A stretch of 40,007 nucleotides of DNA from Oscillospiraceae bacterium (GCA_015065215.1 SVQT01000015.1:1-40007); one strand, 5' to 3'; counted from the first letter of the stretch, positions 1 to 7,733 are shown. Notes: generated by a model not told the origin, from the sequence alone. A program made the numbers and translations.

Positions 1-223
1 TTTTCTGCACGTCACGATCCAGGTCCATACCGTTCACCGTAACACGGCCGCTATCCTTAGTCAACTGACCACACAGAACGTGGATCGTGGTGGATTTGCC
101 CGCGCCGTTTACGCCAAGAAAGGCAAACAGCTCTCCTCTTCGCACGTGAAAGCTTAGGTCCCGCACAGCCTGGATCTCACCAAAGCTCTTGTAAAGACGC
201 TCGATCTCAATGATATTTTTCAT
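1..223 (-). CDS. ABC transporter ATP-binding protein, N-terminal part (runs off the window)
   Basis: The 74 visible residues begin MKNIIEIERLYKSFGEIQAV and contain a Walker A motif, GVNGAGKST, at about residues 40-48, followed by a TTIHVLCGQL stretch. This is the layout of the ATPase subunit of an ABC-2 type transporter, which couples cytoplasmic ATP hydrolysis to export by a membrane partner. The ATG at 223 is preceded at a good distance by GGGGAGGAG. The signature motif, Walker B and any permease partner lie beyond the left edge, so the substrate cannot be inferred. The ATPase family is certain; the subfamily is a guess from the N-terminal region. Confidence 0.93.
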   Translation of the reverse strand, partial: MKNIIEIERLYKSFGEIQAVRDLSFHVRRGELFAFLGVNGAGKSTTIHVLCGQLTKDSGRVTVNGMDLDRDVQK

Positions 224-253
224 ATTGCTCCTCCCCTTGGTGGCTTTGACCTT

Positions 254-281
254 ATTTTACACGAAATCGCGCAAAATGCAA
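254..281 (-). promoter_or_regulatory. Probable sigma-A promoter for the ABC ATPase gene
   Basis: TTGCAT (276-281) and TAAAAT (254-259) are read on the minus strand with a 16 bp spacer. They sit about 30 bp upstream of the ATPase start, in the gap after the GH3 gene. No terminator is visible in that gap, so readthrough from the GH3 gene is also possible. Confidence 0.55.
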
Positions 282-288
282 GAGGGTA

Positions 289-2574
289 TCAGGATTCGGT
301 CGAAATAGGCGTGTAAGCGGCATCCTCCGCCTCGGTCGTCAGCTCCGCCATCAACCGAAGCTCGGGATTAGAGCCGATCATAACCGTGACACGCGCGTTT
401 TCTACCTCCCATTTCTCACGGATCGAATACACGCAAAGCTCCTCGCTTCCCAGTGTAAAGCTGACCCTTTTCGTCTCTCCCGGCAGCAGATACACCCGCT
501 CGTAGCCACGCAGCTCCTTAGCGCGTCTTCTCACCGAATTTCCGCTGCCGCTGATATACAGCTGCACCACCTCGGTGCCGGCCACAGCCGACTCGTTTTT
601 GACGGCGGCAGATACTTGAAAGCGGTTTTTGCCAAGGCGCTCCAGTTGCAGATCGGAATAGGAAAAGCTCGCATAGGAAAGGCCGTAGCCGAAGGGATAC
701 AAAACCGGATGCAGATGATCCAGATAGGTACGGTTGTACGCCTTGCGCTTGACCTCTCGCTTCGTTCTTTCATAGCGATTGTAATAGACAGGCAGGCAGG
801 CGGAGGATACCGGTATCGAGACCGAAAGCTTACCCGATGGATTAACGCGCCCCGTGAGAATATCACCGATGGCACGCCCACCCTGCAAACCGGGATACCA
901 GGCCGCCAGCACCGCATCAGCAAGCTCGTTTTCTTCAGTGATCTCATAGGGTCTGCCGGCGATCATCACAAGAACGACAGGGATCCCCTCTGCCTTCAGC
1001 CGTCGGATCAGCGCGGTCTGATTACCGGGCAGACGCAGATCTGCCACGTCGCATCCTTCGCCGCAATCCAGAAAGGTTTTTGATCCTGCCGCCGCGCCAG
1101 TGTGGGAATCATATTTTGCCTCTGCCAACGCTCGCGCAGAACTACCGCCTACCGTGACCACGGCCACGTCGCAATCACGCGCAAGCTCCAGCGCATGCTG
1201 CATATCTCCGTCGTCTCCTTCAAAATCCCAGCCCCTGGTATATTGTAGCGCATCAAATCGCTCCCGCAGGGCCTCCAAAAGCGTAACGCACGTCTGCGTA
1301 TTCTGGAGCGATGTATAATCGCCCAACAAGTAATAAATATTTGCCGCGTGCGCACCGAACAGCGCTACACGCTTGTGAGGAGATAGCGGCAGGATACCGT
1401 TGTTTTTTAAAAGCACCGCCGACTCGCAAGCCGCCTCGTAGGCGAGCTTTTGCTGTACCCCGCTCTGCTGATACGCCACCAAGGAACCGTCATCCTTTAC
1501 AAAGGGATCGTCAAAGAGCCCCAGCTCGTATTTCTTTTCAAGGATCCGCAACACCGCCTCATCGATCAGCTCCTCCTCCAAAATCCCCTTTTCGCAAGCA
1601 CCGATCAAATGTAGGAACGCGCCGTGATCCGCCAGACTCAGGTCGATCCCCGCTCGCAGCACCGTAGCGGCGCCGGTCTCCTCGTCAAGCCCCATTTGCT
1701 CGATGGCTCTGGCAACACCCCATCCGTCCGAGAGTAGGATCCCGCGAAAGCCCAGCTCCTCGCGCAAAACGTCCCGCAACAGATATTTGTTCATGTGACA
1801 CGGCACGCCGTCCACGGTGTTATAAGCCGCCATTACCACGTCGGCACCGGCGCGGATCGCATTTTTTGCCCCGGTGAGATGAATATCGTGCAGCTCGCGA
1901 CGGCCGACGTTCACCTCGGCAGTATTGAGCCCGCCATAGGAATCCCCAGCGGCGCAGAAATGCTTGCAGCAAAGCAGCGCGTTGGCTGTTTTAAAGCCCT
2001 TGACACCGCTTTTCGCATAGCGACCGATCAGATACGGATCCTCCGAAAGGCACTCCTCGGTGCGCCCCCATCGCGGGTCCCGCGCCACGTCCAGCATCGC
2101 GGTAAAGCCCATATGATTGGCGGAAAGCGCGATTTCCTTGCCCACGCTTGCCATGATTTTGCCGTACAGCTCGTCGTGAAACATGCACCCAAGCCCCAGA
2201 TTGGTGGGAAAGACCTCGCTACCCAGGGCCATTACGCCATGATTCGCCTCTACCTCTATCAATACGGGAATGGGCACTCTCGCCCTGTCAAGCACCTCTC
2301 TTTGCAGCTGATTGGCCACCTTTACACGGTGCCTTGGCTCGATTCCCTCCGCAAAGCTTTCTACCGCAAAGGGATCTGCCCGCAGGAGGTTACTGATGGC
2401 ACCCATCGCCCCATATTCCTCCAAAAAGGAATAAAAGGCAGGTTGAAAAAAGAAATCCTCGCCCTTTCGGCAAAAGCCGCGGTATCCTGCCACCGTTTGG
2501 GAAAGCTGGGCAACCTTTTCCCGCAGAGTCAGGCGCTTCAAAAGCTGGCGTGCGTAGAGTTCACAATTTTTCAT
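289..2574 (-). CDS. Glycoside hydrolase family 3 protein (beta-glucosidase/xylosidase type)
   Basis: The product is about 761 residues with the usual GH3 order: an N-terminal TIM-barrel domain, the alpha/beta sandwich domain, and a C-terminal fibronectin-III-like domain near EVVQLYISG. The catalytic nucleophile is the Asp of GFRGILLSDGWG, about residue 283, and the KHF substrate-binding motif is present near LCCKHFC. Family members release terminal beta-linked glucose, xylose or related sugars from oligosaccharides. There is no signal peptide, so it probably acts in the cytoplasm on imported oligosaccharides. I chose the ATG at 2574 rather than the upstream ATG at 2613 because AGAGGATC lies just before it and the extra 13 residues are only Lys/Arg-rich sequence overlapping the promoter. 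Exact sugar specificity cannot be read from the sequence. Confidence 0.93.
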   Translation of the reverse strand: MKNCELYARQLLKRLTLREKVAQLSQTVAGYRGFCRKGEDFFFQPAFYSFLEEYGAMGAISNLLRADPFAVESFAEGIEPRHRVKVANQLQREVLDRARVPIPVLIEVEANHGVMALGSEVFPTNLGLGCMFHDELYGKIMASVGKEIALSANHMGFTAMLDVARDPRWGRTEECLSEDPYLIGRYAKSGVKGFKTANALLCCKHFCAAGDSYGGLNTAEVNVGRRELHDIHLTGAKNAIRAGADVVMAAYNTVDGVPCHMNKYLLRDVLREELGFRGILLSDGWGVARAIEQMGLDEETGAATVLRAGIDLSLADHGAFLHLIGACEKGILEEELIDEAVLRILEKKYELGLFDDPFVKDDGSLVAYQQSGVQQKLAYEAACESAVLLKNNGILPLSPHKRVALFGAHAANIYYLLGDYTSLQNTQTCVTLLEALRERFDALQYTRGWDFEGDDGDMQHALELARDCDVAVVTVGGSSARALAEAKYDSHTGAAAGSKTFLDCGEGCDVADLRLPGNQTALIRRLKAEGIPVVLVMIAGRPYEITEENELADAVLAAWYPGLQGGRAIGDILTGRVNPSGKLSVSIPVSSACLPVYYNRYERTKREVKRKAYNRTYLDHLHPVLYPFGYGLSYASFSYSDLQLERLGKNRFQVSAAVKNESAVAGTEVVQLYISGSGNSVRRRAKELRGYERVYLLPGETKRVSFTLGSEELCVYSIREKWEVENARVTVMIGSNPELRLMAELTTEAEDAAYTPISTES

Positions 2575-2603
2575 TTTGATCCTCTTTTTTCGCATTTTTT
2601 TAT

Positions 2604-2633
2604 ATTTTATCATATTTCCTCACGCCAACGCAA
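2604..2633 (-). promoter_or_regulatory. Possible promoter of the GH3 gene
   Basis: TTGCGT (2628-2633) and TAAAAT (2604-2609) on the minus strand have an 18 bp spacer, about 30 bp before the chosen start. The -10 is good and the -35 is only fair. Confidence 0.45.
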
Positions 2634-2668
2634 GGCGTTTGCGGAAGTTTTCACAAAAAAGCGCACGC

Positions 2669-2695
2669 AAAAAGGCCGCCAACGGCGGCCTTTTT
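2669..2695 (-). terminator. Intrinsic terminator after sigG
   Basis: The stem is GGCCGCC / GGCGGCC with an AAC (minus: GTT) loop, flanked by A-run and T-run so that it can work in both directions. It lies a few bases after the sigG stop and separates sigG from the GH3 gene. Confidence 0.85.
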
Positions 2696-2698
2696 GGC

Positions 2699-3472
2699 TT
2701 ATATCTGTCCGCGCATGCGCTCCAGAGCGCCCTTTTCCAGGCGGGAAACCTGCGCTTGCGAGATGCCGATGCTCTCGGCGATCTCCATTTGCGTCTTGTT
2801 TTGATAATAACGCAGCTCTATAATTTTTCGCTCTCGCTCAGACAGCTTGTTCATGGCATCGCGCAGGGCGATATTTTCCAGCCAATGCTCATCGCCGGCG
2901 GAGGTGTCGCTGAGCTGATCCATCACATAGATCGAATCACCGTTTTCGCTGTAAACCGGCTCGTAAAGCGAGATCGGCTCAATGATCGCCTCCATGGCGC
3001 GCAAAACCGCTTCCCGTTCCTCCCCAAGCTTAGCGGCGATCTCGTCCACAGTGGGATCCCGTTCCTTTTCATGGGTCAAATCCTCTCTTGCCTGTAGGGC
3101 GCGATAGGCAAGATCCCGTACAGAACGGCTGATGCGGATTGAATTGTTATCACGCAAATAGCGACGGATTTCACCGATGATCATGGGCACCGCATAAGTG
3201 GAAAACTTTACATCCAGATCGGTATTAAAATGATCCACCGCCTTGATCAGGCCAATACAGCCCACCTGAAACAGATCGTCCGCGTTTTCCTTTCGCCCGG
3301 AAAAACGCTGAATAATCGAGAGAACCAATCGCAAATTGCCATAGATCAGCTCCTCGCGGGCGTTGGTATCGCCCGCTTTCACTTTGAGCAACAACGCTCG
3401 CTTTTCTTCATCCGATAAAGTCTTTAGCTTCGAAGTGTTTACACCGCAAATTTCAACTTTATTCCAATACAT
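2699..3472 (-). CDS. sigG: RNA polymerase sporulation sigma factor SigG
   Basis: This 257-residue protein has the diagnostic SigG N-terminus, NKVEICGVNTSKL, the extended region 2 (GNLRLVLSIIQRF, DDLFQVGCIGLIKAVD, KFSTYAVPMIIGEIRRYLRD), and a region 4 helix-turn-helix ending ISQAQVSRLEKGAL. SigG directs late forespore transcription after engulfment. Length and motif order match the family, and SigF is excluded by the VEICGV start. GGGGAAG precedes the ATG. In many Firmicutes sigG follows spoIIGA-sigE; here the upstream neighbour is an unrelated Gfo/Idh gene, so it appears to be transcribed alone. Its presence shows the organism, or a recent ancestor, makes endospores. Confidence 0.96.
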   Translation of the reverse strand: MYWNKVEICGVNTSKLKTLSDEEKRALLLKVKAGDTNAREELIYGNLRLVLSIIQRFSGRKENADDLFQVGCIGLIKAVDHFNTDLDVKFSTYAVPMIIGEIRRYLRDNNSIRISRSVRDLAYRALQAREDLTHEKERDPTVDEIAAKLGEEREAVLRAMEAIIEPISLYEPVYSENGDSIYVMDQLSDTSAGDEHWLENIALRDAMNKLSERERKIIELRYYQNKTQMEIAESIGISQAQVSRLEKGALERMRGQI

Positions 3473-3515
3473 TTTCTTCCCCTTTTTTGGAGTAAGAAAA
3501 GTATTGCCGCCGCTG

Positions 3516-3547
3516 CATTTTGTTATGCAGCGGCGGCTTTTCTAAAA
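3516..3547 (-). terminator. Strong hairpin between the Gfo/Idh gene and sigG
   Basis: A perfect 13-bp stem (GCCGCCGCTGCAT / ATGCAGCGGCGGC) with a 6-base loop. On the minus strand the following bases are AATACTTTTCTT, a weak U-tract; on the plus strand CTTTTCTA follows. It most likely terminates the ThuA-Gfo/Idh transcript. Because it ends 44 bases before the sigG start, it could instead lie in the sigG leader. Confidence 0.6.
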
Positions 3548-3563
3548 TATGTCAATTTGGTGT

Positions 3564-4655
3564 TCAATCGTTTTGGAAGCGGTACATTTCGCCGGTCTTG
3601 GCAGACTCATAAATACCCTCTAAAATGCGGGTCACGCAATAGGCCTGTTCGGGCAGGGTTACGGGGTCGGTGCCGTTGCGGACCGCCTCGATCCAAAGGC
3701 GCTCCTCGCGCTCGGCGGCGGATTCGCCCTTAGAGCCCTTGTTGAACGCCACACCACCCGCCTCAAAGCTGGGCTTCAGGATGTACTGGCGGCCGTTGCG
3801 GATGCCGTTGAGGCGCAGACCGTCATTCATATCCGCGCCGCCCTTGGTGCCGCAAATTGTGGTAATCGCCTCGCGGGGGTCGGCGTAGTTGAGCGCCCAG
3901 GAGGATTCCAGCACGATGGTAGCGCCGTTTTCCATGACCACAAAGCCGAAGGCAGCATCCTCAACGGTAAACTTGTCGGGATCCCAGTTGCCCCACATAT
4001 TACCCTGCTCGGTATCCTTGTTGAGCTTGTGATAGGTGGTGCCGACACAGTACTTCGGGCGGTAGTTATTCATCATATAAAGGGTCAGGTCAAGCGCGTG
4101 GGTGCCGATGTCGATCAGCGGACCGCCGCCCTGCTCGTATTCGTTGAGAAACACGCCCCAGGTAGGTACGGCGCGGCGGCGAATGGCGGTTGCCTTGGCA
4201 TAGTAGATCTCACCGAAAGTGCCCTGCTCCGCCTCCTCCTTCATATAGATGGCATCATCGCGAAAGCGGCTCTGGTAGCCAATAGAGAGCTTTTTGCCGG
4301 TGCGCTTGGCCGCGTCCAGCATCTTTTTGGCCTCGGCTGAGTTGATGGCCATCGGTTTTTCGCACATGACGTGCTTGCCGGCTTCCAGCGCGTCTACCGT
4401 GATAAAGCTGTGAGAGCGGTTGGGGGTGCAGACGTGTACGACGTCGATGGTGGGATCCTTCAAAAGCTCTTTATAATCGGTGTAGAACTTGGCATCAGGC
4501 GTGCCGTACTTCTCTGCCGCCTCCTTGGCGCGCTCAGGGACGATGTCGCAGAACGCAACCATTTCACAGTCCGCCACCTTCTTAAGGGCAGGCATGTGCT
4601 TGCCGTTGGCGATGCCGCCGCAACCGATGATACCAACACGAATCAATTGAGCCAT
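3564..4655 (-). CDS. Gfo/Idh/MocA family NAD(P)-dependent oxidoreductase
   Basis: A 363-residue cytoplasmic dehydrogenase. It has an N-terminal Rossmann motif, GIIGCGGIA (about 8-16), the family EKP motif at 99-101 with its catalytic-site Lys, and the GGGPLIDIGTHALDL segment (about 176-190) carrying the Asp and His usually used in catalysis. Family members oxidise or reduce sugars, inositols and sugar-acid derivatives. The gene starts 19 bp after the ThuA-like gene with CGGAGGAA before the ATG, so the two form an operon. ThuA plus Gfo/Idh pairs are known from trehalose and disaccharide utilisation. Substrate is not identifiable. Confidence 0.93.
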   Translation of the reverse strand: MAQLIRVGIIGCGGIANGKHMPALKKVADCEMVAFCDIVPERAKEAAEKYGTPDAKFYTDYKELLKDPTIDVVHVCTPNRSHSFITVDALEAGKHVMCEKPMAINSAEAKKMLDAAKRTGKKLSIGYQSRFRDDAIYMKEEAEQGTFGEIYYAKATAIRRRAVPTWGVFLNEYEQGGGPLIDIGTHALDLTLYMMNNYRPKYCVGTTYHKLNKDTEQGNMWGNWDPDKFTVEDAAFGFVVMENGATIVLESSWALNYADPREAITTICGTKGGADMNDGLRLNGIRNGRQYILKPSFEAGGVAFNKGSKGESAAEREERLWIEAVRNGTDPVTLPEQAYCVTRILEGIYESAKTGEMYRFQND

Positions 4656-4674
4656 AACGCTATTCCTCCGTTTT

Positions 4675-5412
4675 TTATTTCTTTACGCGCTCATACCCTT
4701 CGGGGTTGCCGAAGTGATGCACATGGGGGCATTTGATTTCCGCGCGGTAGCGGGGGGCTACAAAACGCACAGCGTTACGGATAACCGTCTGTACCTCGGG
4801 GATGTAATAGGTCGGGAAGGTCTCGTGACCGGGCTGGAAGTAGAATATCTGGCCGTTGCCGCGCTGGAAGAGACACCCGGAGCGGAAGGCCTCGCCGCCG
4901 GAATAGCTGCCGATGAACAGCACCTTATCGGGGTTGGGGATCGAGAAGGGCTCGCCATAGGTCTCCTCATGCGGCAAGGAGATGGCGTAATTGATCCCCT
5001 GCGTGATGGGGTGAGAGGGGTCGGTGACCCAGACCAGCTCGCTGTCCCCACTTTCACGCCAGGTCAGGCTACAGGGGGTGCCCATGAGCATCTTAAAGGG
5101 CTTGGAGTGGTGAGCGGAATGCAGGAAAATAGCACCCATACCGCTGTGAACGGCGTCACGCACCAGTGTAGCCACCTCGTCCGGCACCTTGTTGTGTGCC
5201 ATATGGCCCCACCAGATCAGAACGTCGGTCTCGTCCAAAATTTCCTTAGAAATACCGCAGTTCTCGTCATCCAGAGTGGCGGTCTTTACCGCAATGTCGT
5301 CACAGCGCAAAAAATCGGCAATGGCGTTGTGAATGCCGCTTGGATAGATCTCCTTGACGGCATCCTTGGTCTTTTCGTGCTGAAATTCGTTCCAAACAAG
5401 TACGCGGATCAT
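4675..5412 (-). CDS. ThuA-like domain protein (trehalose-utilisation family)
   Basis: About 245 residues beginning MIRVLVWNEFQHEK. The fold is glutamine-amidotransferase-like: VLIWWGHMAHN (about 63-73), GAIFLHSAHHSKPF, and SHPITQGI, which is typical of ThuA proteins. I prefer the ATG at 5412 over 5454 because AAAGGAG lies 7 bases before it and the family N-terminus starts there. ThuA of rhizobia takes part in keto-disaccharide catabolism together with the dehydrogenase ThuB; the Gfo/Idh gene directly downstream fits that pairing. Exact reaction unknown. The C-terminus (CPHVHHFG) has a Cys/His cluster that may bind metal, which is inference. Confidence 0.88.
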   Translation of the reverse strand: MIRVLVWNEFQHEKTKDAVKEIYPSGIHNAIADFLRCDDIAVKTATLDDENCGISKEILDETDVLIWWGHMAHNKVPDEVATLVRDAVHSGMGAIFLHSAHHSKPFKMLMGTPCSLTWRESGDSELVWVTDPSHPITQGINYAISLPHEETYGEPFSIPNPDKVLFIGSYSGGEAFRSGCLFQRGNGQIFYFQPGHETFPTYYIPEVQTVIRNAVRFVAPRYRAEIKCPHVHHFGNPEGYERVKK

Positions 5413-5456
5413 AATTTGTCTCCTTTTCTTTCCGAAAACTCGGATTTCTTGCATTC

Positions 5457-5485
5457 AGTATAACATAGCCTCCCTTCGATTGCAA
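5457..5485 (-). promoter_or_regulatory. Sigma-A type promoter for the ThuA-Gfo/Idh operon
   Basis: TTGCAA (5480-5485) and TATACT (5457-5462) on the minus strand with a 17 bp spacer, about 45 bp before the ThuA start. Confidence 0.7.
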
Positions 5486-5505
5486 GTTTTTGAAGAAAAA
5501 AAGTT

Positions 5506-5555
5506 GAAAAAATACCCCGCCCCAATGGCCGTAATGCCTTGGAGCGGGGTAAAAT
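5506..5555 (-). terminator. Intrinsic terminator of the orphan gene at 5596-6279
   Basis: On the minus strand the outer stem ACCCCGC / GCGGGGT continues through CCAA / TTGG and GGC / GCC to a 6-base loop, and is followed by ATTTTTTC. It ends this single-gene unit just before the ThuA promoter. Confidence 0.85.
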
Positions 5556-5595
5556 TAAAATGTGACGCCAGAAACAAATTACCAAAATTCATATT

Positions 5596-6279
5596 TTAAA
5601 AATTCACCGAATATTGGCAGAACAGGCTTGTTACCATCGCATCTCCTTCCTTTATGTCTTTTTTTATGGGACATTCGGGGAAAAACTTACCCGATTCACA
5701 TTGAAATGCTACATTAACATTTTCGATATAATGCACTCCAGTTTCGATTGTCGCCTGCCAACCCAACTTTTCATCTATTTGTATGGAATATTCTTTCAAT
5801 TCGATCCCTTCCGCTTTTGCCCCCTCTTGGAATAGCTTAATAAAATCGCGCGTGCTAGGTGAAAGAATCATATTCCAAATTATCTTTCTTTTCGTTGGAA
5901 AGACATAACACGTGCGCTTGAAATTCACACACACACACGGTTCCACACAAAGTAACGGAGTATAATAATAGCGGAGGGACGGCATTAGCGACTCGGCCTT
6001 TCTTTCACGCAACAAGTTATAGAAGTCCCTTTCCTCTCCATAAGTACCACACTTCAATGGATTTACCTTAAATGTTCCGTCAATATACCTTCCTCCATTT
6101 TTGTTTGAATATTCTCCGCTCGTGCTTTTCTTTTTAATAATTCCTTTTAATCTTTCCAATTCTTGATCCGCCCATTTCTTTGCTATTTTTAGTCTAAAAT
6201 CAATCACCTTCTGCCCCAGATCATTCAAAGTATCTTGGGTGCGTGCGATCTGCCCCAAATCCTTCAAAAAGTCGCTCAT
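5596..6279 (-). CDS. Orphan protein of unknown function with an attenuator-type leader
   Basis: I do not recognise this 227-residue protein. It starts MSDFLKDLGQIARTQ and has a Lys/Glu-rich helical N-terminus (about 1-50), a short low-complexity KKKSTSGEYSNKNGG linker, then a mixed region with clustered cysteines (CVEPCVC near 111-117, CESGKFFPEC later). There is no signal peptide or clear membrane helix. The ATG at 6279 is chosen because AGGAG lies about 10 bases upstream; the longer frame from 6339 would be encoded by the terminator hairpin. Base composition is visibly more A/T-rich than the neighbours, hinting at separate ancestry. It is monocistronic, with its own promoter, structured leader and terminator. 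Confidence 0.75.
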   Translation of the reverse strand: MSDFLKDLGQIARTQDTLNDLGQKVIDFRLKIAKKWADQELERLKGIIKKKSTSGEYSNKNGGRYIDGTFKVNPLKCGTYGEERDFYNLLRERKAESLMPSLRYYYTPLLCVEPCVCVNFKRTCYVFPTKRKIIWNMILSPSTRDFIKLFQEGAKAEGIELKEYSIQIDEKLGWQATIETGVHYIENVNVAFQCESGKFFPECPIKKDIKEGDAMVTSLFCQYSVNF

Positions 6280-6299
6280 TTTTCTTTTTCTCCTAAAAC

Positions 6300-6327
6300 A
6301 AAAAAGTGTGTGGCCGAAGCCACACAC
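6300..6327 (-). terminator. Intrinsic terminator inside the leader of the orphan gene
   Basis: On the minus strand GTGTGTGGC-TTCG-GCCACACAC is followed at once by TTTTTT (6305-6300) and lies about 20 bases before the start codon, just upstream of the Shine-Dalgarno site. A perfect 9-bp stem with a stable TTCG loop and U-tract in this place would stop transcription before the gene unless an alternative fold forms. Confidence 0.8.
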
Positions 6328-6353
6328 CGAAAAATGCATGGCTCCGATTTGCT

Positions 6354-6460
6354 ACCACACAAACTTCCTATACCCGAAAAAAGTATACGAAAATAGAGCA
6401 TACATTTTTACCAAAAGTAAAAAACGTATACCTTTTCGGTTTTTATGAAGTTTGTGTGGT
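6354..6460 (-). promoter_or_regulatory. Long nested inverted repeat at the 5' end of the orphan gene leader (candidate attenuator/riboswitch)
   Basis: The outer arms ACCACACAAACTTC (6460-6447, minus strand) and GAAGTTTGTGTGGT (6367-6354) are perfectly complementary over 14 bp. Inside, CCGAAAAGGTATACG pairs with CGTATACTTTTTTCGG (one bulge, one G-U), and a small TTTTTAC / GTAAAAA hairpin lies within. The outer arms share a 7-base CCACACA / TGTGTGG core with the downstream terminator arms, so alternative pairings that break the terminator are possible. The left arm falls on the predicted transcription start. A MITE-like remnant is the alternative explanation. Confidence 0.65.
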
Positions 6461-6466
6461 GATTCT

Positions 6467-6495
6467 ATTTTAGCACAACGGACGGAGTTTGTAAA
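6467..6495 (-). promoter_or_regulatory. Sigma-A type promoter of the orphan gene
   Basis: TTTACA (6490-6495) and TAAAAT (6467-6472) on the minus strand with a 17 bp spacer. The predicted start at about 6460 gives a 181-base leader. Bases 6496-6604, between this promoter and the next terminator, show nothing recognisable. Confidence 0.72.
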
Positions 6496-6604
6496 GACTT
6501 AATTTTTATTTGGGGGTGTTTTCAGGTGAATTTCAAATTTTGATTTGTCGGGGTGTTTGATGTGTTCGCACTCGCCCAAAGCGATAAATCCCAATTTAAA
6601 GCAA

Positions 6605-6647
6605 ATAAAAGCTCCCCGCCGCAAGGATTTCTCCTTGCGGCGGGGAG
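6605..6647 (-). terminator. Intrinsic terminator after the metallophosphoesterase gene
   Basis: A 16-bp stem, CTCCCCGCCGCAAGGA / TCCTTGCGGCGGGGAG, with a 4-base loop. On the minus strand it is followed by CTTTTATTTG. It lies 9 bases after the stop codon of the upstream gene. Confidence 0.88.
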
Positions 6648-6656
6648 TTGGTGCGA

Positions 6657-7733
6657 TCAAATGTTTCTTTTCTCCGGCACGGCGCCGTTGCTGTCGGTAA
6701 AGGTGATCTCAGTTCCCTGCTCGCCAAACACCAGGCCACAGCCGCACCAGCGCTCCTTTTCGGGGCGGCCGCCTACCACCACGGTACAGGGCTGACCCAA
6801 ATTGTCTTTGGGACCGCCTACCTCCCAAACGCCGATCTGATGCACGTGACCGCAAAGCATAAGGTCGGGCTTTACCTCCTCGCGCAGCAGCCTTGCCCAT
6901 TCGGTATAGATATCCTCCTCGATGTTAAAGGGCGGGTTGAAGCGCGTGGCAAAGGGCACGTGGGAGATGACCAAGCGGTGCTTGACACCCGCTGCCGCAT
7001 ATTCGGTCTCCTTATTTGCGATCACGCGGCGCAAAAACGCCGTCTGGCGCCTGCGAAACTGCTTACAACAGACTGTATAGCCGTACTCAGCGTTTGCATC
7101 CACCTTATCCTCACCGCAATCCATCAAAATGCCCCAAATACTGCCCACGCGAAAGGTGTAATAGGTTTTCCCACTGGCGTTGGGGGTGTAATCGGCAAAG
7201 CGCTCGGCATAATTCCCTCGCATATCGTGATTGCCGCGTGAAAACACCACGGGCTTGCTGCCGCCGGTCAGGCGGGCGCAAATGTCATATATGTTATCGA
7301 ATTTGGAGGGATCGCCGCTGTGGTCGATCACGTCGCCGTTTAGGATCAACAGATCGATCTCGCCAAAGGCGTTTGCCGCCGCCGTAGGCTGGGTGCGGCG
7401 GTTGTGGGCATCCGAAATGTGATAGATACGCACGTTTTCCGCGGGTACGGGATGGAACGCAAAGGTCTTTTCCCACAGGGGCTCGGTCTCGGTAAAATAA
7501 GGCTTTCGCTCGATCAAGGGACGCACGCAAACGGTATACGCCTTGGCCGCATCCAGTGCCGCCATGGGCACTGACACACGGTGCAGGTCGGACAGTGAGC
7601 GCATAATGCCGTTTGATTCGTCAAAATATTCCTCATTCCCCACGCGCACCGAAAACAGGGCGCGTTTCGTGGTGCTGACCATGATCTGATATTCATTTTC
7701 CACTGCAAATACGGCAGGCGTTGTTTTCAGCAT
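6657..7733 (-). CDS. Metallophosphoesterase (calcineurin-like)
   Basis: About 358 residues. An N-terminal domain of about 100 residues, probably all-beta, precedes a calcineurin-like phosphoesterase domain with every metal motif in order: ISDAHN, LNGDVIDH, SRGNHDMRGN, ISHVPF and LCGHVHQ. Such enzymes hydrolyse phosphomono- or diesters with two metal ions; the substrate is unknown. There is no signal peptide, so it is probably cytoplasmic. Two adjacent ATGs (7736 and 7733) are possible; the second lies 7 bases from the GGAGG and is preferred. The first would overlap the DUF1653 stop as ATGA, so the two genes are translationally coupled. Confidence 0.9.
   Translation of the reverse strand: MLKTTPAVFAVENEYQIMVSTTKRALFSVRVGNEEYFDESNGIMRSLSDLHRVSVPMAALDAAKAYTVCVRPLIERKPYFTETEPLWEKTFAFHPVPAENVRIYHISDAHNRRTQPTAAANAFGEIDLLILNGDVIDHSGDPSKFDNIYDICARLTGGSKPVVFSRGNHDMRGNYAERFADYTPNASGKTYYTFRVGSIWGILMDCGEDKVDANAEYGYTVCCKQFRRRQTAFLRRVIANKETEYAAAGVKHRLVISHVPFATRFNPPFNIEEDIYTEWARLLREEVKPDLMLCGHVHQIGVWEVGGPKDNLGQPCTVVVGGRPEKERWCGCGLVFGEQGTEITFTDSNGAVPEKRNI

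Noticed and set aside
1795-2823. Plus-strand frame of 342 codons opposite the GH3 gene
   Set aside because: It lies entirely antisense to a clearly conserved enzyme and runs into the sigG terminator; no family motif or ribosome site.
6280-6339. Twenty extra N-terminal residues for the orphan gene (MHFSVCGFGHTL...)
   Set aside because: These codons are the terminator hairpin and U-tract themselves, and a good ribosome site precedes the ATG at 6279.
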